A DNA stretch of 6,818 bases from Rhodospirillaceae bacterium (GTDB lineage: Bacteria; Pseudomonadota; Alphaproteobacteria; Rhodospirillales; Magnetovibrionaceae). The position numbers and the translations under genes were made by a program. The stretch's first letter is position 1. Each line of letters begins with the position of its first letter. The notes beneath the pieces were generated by a model, which saw only the letters and a program-made list of their open reading frames with translations, was not told the DNA's origin and made no database searches. Below, piece after piece: positions 1 to 5,538 of this stretch. The stretch is from assembly GCA_002732845.1 (NCBI GenBank), contig NVSZ01000020.1, positions 9,412 to 16,229 on the forward strand. Reading direction: 5' to 3'.

Positions 1-1830
1 GAACAAATTCGCGCGGCTGCGCTAAACCGATCTATTTTAGATGCGAACAATCAAGTGTTCAAAACAGAGTTTTCTGGCACCCCCATATATTCCATCATCA
101 ACCGCCAAGAAATTATTGCCCCAACATCGGGCAGGGTATTGGGGCATTTGTTTGCGGGCGTCATTTTGAATGACAATATTGATATTGTGCGCGACGTTTT
201 GAATTCAACCAAGGGCTCTGCGGTGGGGCTGTATCATGGGGGCCGTTTGATTGTCGCGTATCCTTTGGCAAATTGGGAAGAATTGGGGCTTGCCAAGCGT
301 TCGTTAAATCGTTTGAGCAGCCTAGATCAGGCCCGAAATTCGATCTATGATGTGAAGCTGTCTTTGGATGATCTGGATGGTAAAAGTTTTCATATGGTCA
401 GCGTGCATCCCCCCGGTGCGATTGAACGGCTGGAAAAAAATTCACAAGTGGCCTTGTTCCTTTTGGCGATTGGAATTTTGTTTGTGGTCGGTGTTGCCAC
501 GGTGATGTTAAGGCAAGTCTCGCACAAGGCAACCCAGTCCCTCGCGAACTATGCCAACAATCTAGGGTTAAATAACGGTACCGTTGTATTTGAAGGTTCA
601 AGCATTCTTGAATTTAATCAAATTGGTCGGGTGCTCGAACATTTTGTGAATACCCTACGTGACACCGAAGAAAAATTTCGCCAATTGACGGAAAATAGCC
701 ACGACGTTTTTTGGTTGGGTTCACTCGATTGGAAAGAAGTTCATTACATCAGCCCTACGTATGAAAAAATTTGGGGGATAAGCTGTCAGGATCTTTATGA
801 CGATCCGATGATTTGGTTTCACGCCATCCATCTTGATGACCGTAAAATGGTGGGCGAAGATTTGGAACAAAAGATCAACGGTGACCTAAGCAACCCCAGT
901 TTTCCAGATTATCGAATTGTTCGTCCCGATGGGGACGTGCGTTGGGTGCGCGCCCGGGCCTTTGTCATTTATGATGCGGACGGCAAGCCTTGGCGTATTG
1001 CCGGAAACGTCGAAGATATTACCAAACGCAAACATGTTGAAGCCCAACTTCACCAAGCTTATGAAAGCCTTGAAGATGAGGTCGCCCAACGAACTCAAGA
1101 ATTGGAATTGGCATTGAAAGCCGAACAAGATTTCAACGCTTTGCAAAAACAATTTTTGTCGATGGCGTCCCACGAGTTGCGCAACCCGCTTTCGATTATC
1201 GATTTAACGGCTCAACTGTTGGATCAACACCTCGACAGAATGACCCCAGAAGACATTAAAACACGGGTCTCTAAAATCAGCCGCGCAACCAAACGCATCA
1301 CGAATTTGATTGAAAGCACATTAAACGCGACCAAGACCGAAGAAGGCAAACTGGGATCAAAACACATTCCGTGTGATCTGGCGGCGATCATTCGGGAATG
1401 CATCGAAAATCAAAATGACATTTCACAAAATCACGATTTTGTGACGGAATTAGAGGACTTGCCTGCAAAAATCATTGCTGACCCCGGCCATCTTTCACAA
1501 ATTTTCACCAACCTGTTGACCAACGCGATTAAATATTCTCCGGATCATCCCCAAATCAATGTCCGGGGCCACAAACAGGACAATTGGGCGGTTATATCGG
1601 TTGTTGATCAGGGGATTGGTATATCAAAAGAGGATATGCCGTCGATGTTTAAACGCTTTTTTAGAACCAGCAATGCCGCAGGTATTCCCGGCACGGGCAT
1701 CGGCCTTAATTTAACAAAGCAATTGGTTGAATTGCAGGGCGGAGAGATTAAAGTGGAAAGTGTCGATGGGGAAGGCACCACATTCAGCGTTTATTTTCCG
1801 ATCAAAAGAGCAGAGCATTTGAGTTCATGA
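1..1830 (+). CDS. PAS-domain membrane sensor histidine kinase (5' end cut off by the window)
   Basis: This is a sensor kinase that should autophosphorylate on histidine and pass phosphate to the regulator encoded next. Codons are numbered from base 1. The frame is open to the left edge, and the first transmembrane helix a periplasmic sensor needs is missing, so the true start lies outside; the GTG at 55 is unlikely to be it. Codons 1-149 look like the rest of an extracytoplasmic sensing domain, of Cache or CHASE type but not clearly assignable. A transmembrane helix spans about 150-170. A degenerate HAMP-like linker follows (about 175-222, with EFNQIG), then a PAS domain with its PAC end (about 223-344, ending NVEDITKRK) and a coiled coil (345-385). 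The HisKA phosphoacceptor is H391 in SHELRNPL. The ATPase domain shows N504 and N508 (N box), D536/G538/G540 (DQGIGIS) and GTGIGL at 564-569. All catalytic motifs are intact. The stop overlaps the next start by 4 bp. The signal sensed is unknown. Confidence 0.93.
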   Translation, partial: EQIRAAALNRSILDANNQVFKTEFSGTPIYSIINRQEIIAPTSGRVLGHLFAGVILNDNIDIVRDVLNSTKGSAVGLYHGGRLIVAYPLANWEELGLAKRSLNRLSSLDQARNSIYDVKLSLDDLDGKSFHMVSVHPPGAIERLEKNSQVALFLLAIGILFVVGVATVMLRQVSHKATQSLANYANNLGLNNGTVVFEGSSILEFNQIGRVLEHFVNTLRDTEEKFRQLTENSHDVFWLGSLDWKEVHYISPTYEKIWGISCQDLYDDPMIWFHAIHLDDRKMVGEDLEQKINGDLSNPSFPDYRIVRPDGDVRWVRARAFVIYDADGKPWRIAGNVEDITKRKHVEAQLHQAYESLEDEVAQRTQELELALKAEQDFNALQKQFLSMASHELRNPLSIIDLTAQLLDQHLDRMTPEDIKTRVSKISRATKRITNLIESTLNATKTEEGKLGSKHIPCDLAAIIRECIENQNDISQNHDFVTELEDLPAKIIADPGHLSQIFTNLLTNAIKYSPDHPQINVRGHKQDNWAVISVVDQGIGISKEDMPSMFKRFFRTSNAAGIPGTGIGLNLTKQLVELQGGEIKVESVDGEGTTFSVYFPIKRAEHLSS

Positions 1831-2906
1831 GCATAAAAACAAAAATTCTCATTGTTGAAGATGAAGAAGACATTCGGGAAATGATTGCCTTTTATTTGAC
1901 GGGCGAAGGTTATACCTGTGATGAAGCCAACAATGGCGAACAGGGGTTAGACATGATTATGACTGACCCTGAAATCACCATCGTGCTCAGCGATATTTTA
2001 ATGCCCAAAAAAAGTGGTTTGGAAATGATTGCGGAATCCTTAGCCAAAATTGATAAAAGCAGACAGCTCGAATTTGTCATCATGACCGGGCATGGCGGTG
2101 CCGACGAAGCCATTGACGCTTTGAAATTAGGCGTCATGGACTTTATTCAAAAACCGTTTCAATTGGATTACCTAAGTCACGTGATTGGGCGCGCCGATGA
2201 ACTGGTTAATTTAAAGCGCTTTAATCAAAACTATCAGGTTAACCTGGAACAAGAAGTTCAGGCGCAAACACTTGAAATTCAAGGGCTTTTGGATAACCTT
2301 GAAGGGGCGCACGGCGAAGCCTTGGCGTGCCTTGCGATGGCGTCGGAATACAAAGATACGGAAACCGGAAACCATATTCGGCGTATCGGCGAATATGCCG
2401 CCTTGTTGTCGAAAAACCTAGGCTGGTCAGAGGCTCGCCAAAACATTATGCGCGTGGCGGCTCCCTTACATGATGCGGGCAAAATTGGCACGCCGGATAA
2501 TATTTTACTTAAACCCGGACGGCTTGATCCGGATGAAATTGCCATCATGAAACAGCATGTGGAACATGGCTGTGTGATATTGTCGCAATCAACTCACCCG
2601 ACCATGAAAATAGCCGCGAATATTGCCTTGGCCCATCATGAAACGTGGGACGGTTCTGGTTATCCCAAGGGCTTAAAGGGCACCGAAATCCCCATTGAGG
2701 CTCGCATTGTCGCCTTGGCAGATGTTTATGATGCTTTGCGTTCTGAACGCTCTTACAAACCGGCGTTCGACCATGAAAAATCCATGTTGATCATTTTAAA
2801 AGGTGATGGACGGACACTGCCGGAACATTTTGATCCAGAACTGTTAAGGGTTTTCGCTCAAGTTGCTGAAGACATGGACGCTATCTTTTCTAAATGGGAA
2901 GATTAG
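1827..2906 (+). CDS. Response regulator with HD-GYP cyclic-di-GMP phosphodiesterase domain (RpfG-like)
   Basis: A cytoplasmic two-domain regulator of 359 residues. Residues 5-120 form a REC receiver with acidic pocket E11/D12, phosphoacceptor D56 (VLSDILMP), T87 (MTGHG) and K109 (KPF). A helical, probably coiled-coil linker spans about 121-165. The HD-GYP domain (about 168-350) keeps H183 (GNHIRR), the HD pair H215/D216 (HDAGKIG), H270/H271/E272 and the full signature HHETWDGSGYP (270-280). In this family these residues bind a metal centre that hydrolyses cyclic-di-GMP to pGpG or GMP, so the protein is predicted to be active. The start ATG lies inside ATGA shared with the kinase stop, with only a weak ribosome site upstream, which points to translational coupling and to that kinase as phosphodonor. 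There is no DNA-binding domain, so output is by second messenger. RpfG is the best-known relative in architecture; orthology is not claimed. Confidence 0.95.
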   Translation: MSIKTKILIVEDEEDIREMIAFYLTGEGYTCDEANNGEQGLDMIMTDPEITIVLSDILMPKKSGLEMIAESLAKIDKSRQLEFVIMTGHGGADEAIDALKLGVMDFIQKPFQLDYLSHVIGRADELVNLKRFNQNYQVNLEQEVQAQTLEIQGLLDNLEGAHGEALACLAMASEYKDTETGNHIRRIGEYAALLSKNLGWSEARQNIMRVAAPLHDAGKIGTPDNILLKPGRLDPDEIAIMKQHVEHGCVILSQSTHPTMKIAANIALAHHETWDGSGYPKGLKGTEIPIEARIVALADVYDALRSERSYKPAFDHEKSMLIILKGDGRTLPEHFDPELLRVFAQVAEDMDAIFSKWED

Positions 2907-2912
2907 CCCTTA

Positions 2913-2943
2913 CCCCAATGGGATTTGTCAGACAAATCAGGGG
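2913..2943. repeat. Inverted repeat just after the HD-GYP stop codon
   Basis: GATTTGTC at 2922-2929 and GACAAATC at 2931-2938 are perfect 8-bp inverted arms around one central A. CCCC at 2913-2916 and GGGG at 2940-2943 could add an outer stem across an uneven bulge (5 bases on one side, 1 on the other). As RNA it would fold into a 7-bp stem with a CAG loop. No run of T follows (the next bases are AAATAAAAG), so it is not a standard intrinsic terminator. It could be an operator for a dimeric regulator, an mRNA-stabilising hairpin, or chance. Confidence 0.45.
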
Positions 2944-3058
2944 AAATAAAAGTGTGATTTCGGCGGGTAAGTTGCGGATGTATATTGCAAAAAACTTATG
3001 TTTGGTCCACAGTCATCGGCAATTCGCAACGGGCTTGCGGGCATTATGTATCGAAAAT

Positions 3059-3066
3059 GGGTGGGG
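3059..3066 (+). promoter_or_regulatory. Purine-rich ribosome binding site for the thioredoxin-fold gene
   Basis: GGGTGGGG ends 7 bases before the GTG at 3074. It is not a canonical AGGAGG, but it is G-rich and correctly spaced. With the signal peptide that begins at this codon, it favours GTG 3074 over the ATG codons farther upstream in the same frame (2894, 2918, 2978). Confidence 0.4.
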
Positions 3067-3073
3067 TTTTATC

Positions 3074-3571
3074 GTGAAGTGGTTTTCTTTAGTCTTCTTA
3101 AGCATTGTTTTTTTGGGAACGGCTCCGGCTCAGGCGGAATACCGTGAAGTCAGCCTCGATAATAATTTTCAAGATGAAATCGAAGTTGCCGCCGAAGATG
3201 GCAAGCGCTTGATTTTGTTTTTTCACCAAGCGGGCTGTCCGTACTGCGATAAAATGCGCACCCGCATTCATCCAGCCCCCGCAGTCATGGACTATTATTC
3301 CAAACACTTTGTGATGATGGAAAGCAACATTAAAGGCAATTTAGAAGTCGTCACACCAGACGGCGACGTAACCACCGAAATTGGGATGGCGCGCAAGTTG
3401 CGTGTACGCGCGACGCCGGTGTTTGCCTTTTATGATACCGATGGCACTTTGGCCTTGCGGGCAACGGGCTATTTGGATGAAGAATTGTTTTTATTGGCCG
3501 GGCAATATGTGGTTGATGGCGGTAAAAAAATGGGAAAATCATTTTACCGTTACGTTCAAGAACAGAACTAA
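3074..3571 (+). CDS. Secreted thioredoxin-fold protein with CPYC active site (SoxW-like)
   Basis: A 165-residue periplasmic thiol-disulfide protein. I chose the GTG start because residues 1-21 then form a textbook signal peptide (lysine at 2, hydrophobic core 4-16, cleavage after APAQA), preceded by a purine-rich ribosome site. The mature domain has the redox motif C55-P56-Y57-C58 in GCPYCDK and the cis-proline P115 in RATPVF, both diagnostic of the thioredoxin fold. The segment between them contains a stretch of the type NIKGNLEVVTPDG followed by ARKLRVRATP, which resembles SoxW and related periplasmic thioredoxins with an insertion before the cis-proline. The role is probably reduction or rescue of cysteine pairs in periplasmic proteins. 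No sox or cytochrome-maturation genes are visible, so the substrate is unknown. The gene ends 3 bp before the TolC-family gene, so the two are probably co-transcribed. An upstream start would give an implausibly long leader. Confidence 0.82.
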   Translation: MKWFSLVFLSIVFLGTAPAQAEYREVSLDNNFQDEIEVAAEDGKRLILFFHQAGCPYCDKMRTRIHPAPAVMDYYSKHFVMMESNIKGNLEVVTPDGDVTTEIGMARKLRVRATPVFAFYDTDGTLALRATGYLDEELFLLAGQYVVDGGKKMGKSFYRYVQEQN

Positions 3572-3574
3572 CCG

Positions 3575-4999
3575 ATGGCAAAAATACATAGCTTTTTTGG
3601 CACCGTGAAGGCCGTATCTGTATCAATTTTGGTGATGTCGTGGTCTGTGGTATTGCCCATAGCCGCTGTTGCCGATGAAGACGATGGTTCTTTGTTGCTC
3701 AGCGCGTCTCAGGTGTTCGAAATGATCGAAGCCAATGGCGATTATGCCATCGATTTGGCGAATGCAGATATGGACATCGCCCATGCCCGTTTGGCCGAAG
3801 CCGGGGCCGGGTTGATGCCCAGACTAACCCTGTCCGCCACCAGTCAATTTTATCGCCCCAGTTCCGCATCCTATCCAGATGACAATGCGGAAGTCTATGG
3901 CAGCCTTGAAGTCGTGCAGCCGATCTATGACTTTGGTCAAACCGCCAAAGCCGAACAGGCCGCCCAAAAAATTACAGAAGCCGCCGCGTTCAAATTGCTT
4001 TCCGCACGCAATACAATTTTGCTCGAAGGCTTAGCCTTGTTTTATAATTTGCATGCGTCCGAGCTGGAAATTCGTGCCCTGTACGAAGGCCATACGTCTG
4101 CGTATCTCGGGTGGGACCGGGCCAAAGAAAACCTAACCCTAGGGCGCGCCAGTCCGGTGGATGTAGCCAAAACTTTGACCGTGACCGAACAAACGCGCCT
4201 GGCCTATTTCCGCGAACGGTCTCGTAATGTTGGCTATCGTTTGCGGCTTGAAGAATTGGTGGGCAAGGACCTGCCCGGTGAATTGATTTCACCGCCAAAA
4301 CCGCCCCGCAAAAAACACGCGGACGTAAACCGAAAGGCCTTTTTGGCGGCGATGTGGGACCGTAATTTAGATTTGCAAGCCTTGGCCAAACAAGCCGAAG
4401 GCGCAGGCCTGCGCCGGGATGGCGTTGGGTCGTTGCCCAGCCTGAATTCATTTGCCAATACCGGATACACCACCCGTGATTTGCGGGGGCGCACCGATTA
4501 TGCGGTGGGCGCACGATTGTCATGGCCTATTTTTGATGGCGGCATAACGCGGGCGAAAAAATCTCGTTTGGCGGGTGAAGAAAGCCAAATGAAAATCAAC
4601 TTCGAAGCCAAAAAACGCGAATTGCGGCGCCAAGCCATCATCACTTTATTGGAACGTGATGATGCGTATCAACGGGTGTTGTCGGCTTTGGCAGGACACG
4701 ATTACACGTCGAAAAACCTTTTGCGTCGCCAACAACTGTATGACCAAGAACGGGTTGCCGATTTGGGCCGTGCGATGATTGACCACACCAAAGCCGAAGC
4801 CGAATTGGTCCGTGCCACGGGGGCTTATTATATGGTCCGTGCGCGTATTGCCGTGTTGTTGGGGGAACATCCAAAGCAAGGCCTGAACGATGAATTCTTA
4901 GGCCGGGTTATTGGCGTCGAAGATGATCAAGGCGAAAGCTTTGTTCCAAAATCAGGCACCGGATTTGGCCAACAAGACCAAGATCAATTTAAAAAATAG
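3575..4999 (+). CDS. TolC-family outer-membrane efflux channel protein
   Basis: A 474-residue outer-membrane channel subunit, a normal length for the family, expected to form a trimer whose beta-barrel crosses the outer membrane while a helical tunnel spans the periplasm. Residues 1-33 are a signal peptide with hydrophobic core 13-32 and probable cleavage after AAVA; no lipobox cysteine is present, unlike OprM-type lipoproteins. The internal duplication typical of TolC is visible: QPIYDFGQTAKAEQA (from 115) in the first half and WPIFDGGITRAKKS (from 317) in the second, each followed by long alanine- and charge-rich helices. The C-terminal 40 or so residues are a hydrophilic, glutamine- and aspartate-rich tail. 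The start lies 3 bp after the thioredoxin stop with little ribosome site, suggesting translational coupling. The adaptor gene follows 13 bp later. The cargo cannot be told from this protein, and no pump is in view. Confidence 0.93.
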   Translation: MAKIHSFFGTVKAVSVSILVMSWSVVLPIAAVADEDDGSLLLSASQVFEMIEANGDYAIDLANADMDIAHARLAEAGAGLMPRLTLSATSQFYRPSSASYPDDNAEVYGSLEVVQPIYDFGQTAKAEQAAQKITEAAAFKLLSARNTILLEGLALFYNLHASELEIRALYEGHTSAYLGWDRAKENLTLGRASPVDVAKTLTVTEQTRLAYFRERSRNVGYRLRLEELVGKDLPGELISPPKPPRKKHADVNRKAFLAAMWDRNLDLQALAKQAEGAGLRRDGVGSLPSLNSFANTGYTTRDLRGRTDYAVGARLSWPIFDGGITRAKKSRLAGEESQMKINFEAKKRELRRQAIITLLERDDAYQRVLSALAGHDYTSKNLLRRQQLYDQERVADLGRAMIDHTKAEAELVRATGAYYMVRARIAVLLGEHPKQGLNDEFLGRVIGVEDDQGESFVPKSGTGFGQQDQDQFKK

Positions 5000-5005
5000 G
5001 ATAAG
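4998..5005 (+). promoter_or_regulatory. Ribosome binding site of the short adaptor gene
   Basis: AGGATAAG overlaps the TAG stop of the TolC-family gene and starts 15 bases before the ATG at 5013. The AGGA core sits 11 bases upstream of that ATG, slightly far but acceptable. It supports ATG 5013, where the signal peptide begins, rather than any start inside the upstream gene, although the frame is open back to a TTG at 4911. Confidence 0.5.
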
Positions 5006-5012
5006 CGCCATC

Positions 5013-5513
5013 ATGAAGAAATTTATGTTCATCTTAATTCTGAGCGTATTGCCCGCAACCAGCTGGGCCGCCGAACAGGCTTTATCCTTTGCCGTATCTG
5101 GCGTGGTGTCTGCGGTCAAAGTTAAAAGTGGGGCCGCAGTCAAAGCCGGGCAGGTTCTGGCGATTTTGGATTTGGTGCCGTTTCAGGCCAACAAACGCGC
5201 CGCCGATAGTGCCGTAAAATCCAACAAGGTTATTTTGGACTTGGCCACCCGACGTCTCGATCAGGTGCGTGAACTTTTTGAGGCTTTGTCCACATCTGCT
5301 GAACAAGTTGAGCTCGCCGAAACTGCTCAGGCCCAAGCCCGCATCGATTACGAAAATGCGCGGGCGACAGCCACCGTTACCGGCTGGCAACTCAGCCGCG
5401 CCACGCTTAAAGCGCCAACGGCAGGAACCATCACCTCAACACCGGGTTACGTCGGCCAAGTCATCAACTTAAAGGCCTCGACCCCGCCCGTGATGGTGTT
5501 GAACACACATTAG
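5013..5513 (+). CDS. Very short periplasmic adaptor (HlyD/MFP type) with lipoyl-like halves and hairpin only
   Basis: A 166-residue protein predicted to link the TolC-family channel to an inner-membrane partner. Residues 1-20 are a signal peptide (MKKF start, cleavage near TSWAA) without a lipobox cysteine, so it should be soluble in the periplasm. Residues 24-53 match the first half of the barrel-sandwich (lipoyl-like) fold, with VSGVVSAVKVKSGAAVKAGQ and the AILD turn. Residues 57-130 are an alpha-helical hairpin rich in Ala, Gln and Glu. Residues 131-163 are the returning half (LKAPTAGTITSTPGYVGQVI). Near the hairpin tip, L88 and S95 fit the spacing of the RLS motif that contacts TolC in known adaptors; the arginine position holds Q84. 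The family is usually 350-400 residues with beta-barrel and membrane-proximal domains after this point; both are absent. The next gene starts 25 bp later with its own ribosome site, so no barrel remnant fits between. Confidence 0.85.
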   Translation: MKKFMFILILSVLPATSWAAEQALSFAVSGVVSAVKVKSGAAVKAGQVLAILDLVPFQANKRAADSAVKSNKVILDLATRRLDQVRELFEALSTSAEQVELAETAQAQARIDYENARATATVTGWQLSRATLKAPTAGTITSTPGYVGQVINLKASTPPVMVLNTH

Positions 5514-5526
5514 GACTCTCACTCAC

Positions 5527-5532
5527 GAGGGG
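5527..5532 (+). promoter_or_regulatory. Strong ribosome binding site of the DctB-like kinase gene
   Basis: GAGGGG lies 6 bases before the ATG at 5539. It is the clearest Shine-Dalgarno-like sequence in the window and fixes the kinase start, which leads straight into a short cytoplasmic tail and the first transmembrane helix. Confidence 0.65.
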
Positions 5533-5538
5533 ATATAG

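Larger units (their letters stand above)
2907..3073 (+). other. Intergenic gap between the two-component pair and the thioredoxin/TolC block
   Basis: This is the only sizeable gap in the window, at 167 bp. The frame of the following gene happens to stay open through it, back into the HD-GYP gene, but the translation here resembles no domain and contains no convincing start. A TATATT at 2981-2986 resembles a -10 hexamer but has no good -35 partner. TTGCGG (2972-2977) followed after 18 bp by TTATGT (2996-3001) is an equally weak alternative. A promoter for the downstream block is expected here from gene layout, but I cannot place it with confidence. Confidence 0.4.

Noticed and set aside
55..57. 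GTG at 55 as the start of the first kinase
   Set aside because: The frame is open to the left edge, and a start here would leave a periplasmic domain without an N-terminal membrane anchor or signal peptide.
886..1173. Minus-strand open frame inside the first kinase
   Set aside because: It covers the PAS and HisKA coding sequence on the opposite strand and has no domain or ribosome site of its own.
2922..2943. Intrinsic terminator for the HD-GYP gene
   Set aside because: The hairpin is followed by an A-rich stretch, with no run of T, and the inner stem is AT-rich.
2972..3001. TTGCGG and TTATGT as a sigma-70 promoter
   Set aside because: The 18-bp spacing is acceptable but both hexamers match the consensus poorly. 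It is mentioned only as a weak candidate in the intergenic entry.
3990..4523. A 177-codon open frame on the minus strand inside the TolC-family gene
   Set aside because: It lies wholly within a well-supported channel gene, its translation shows no recognisable domain, and it is rich in Arg, Pro and His as expected of an antisense shadow.
4911..5012. Possible N-terminal extension of the adaptor from a TTG inside the TolC-family gene
   Set aside because: The extension would put 34 charged residues before an evident signal peptide and overlap the upstream gene by 89 bp. The ATG at 5013 has a ribosome site and a standard leader.
5514..5538. Remnant of a beta-barrel domain after the adaptor stop
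   Set aside because: Only 25 bases separate the stop from the kinase start, and they contain its ribosome site, so no decayed coding sequence fits.
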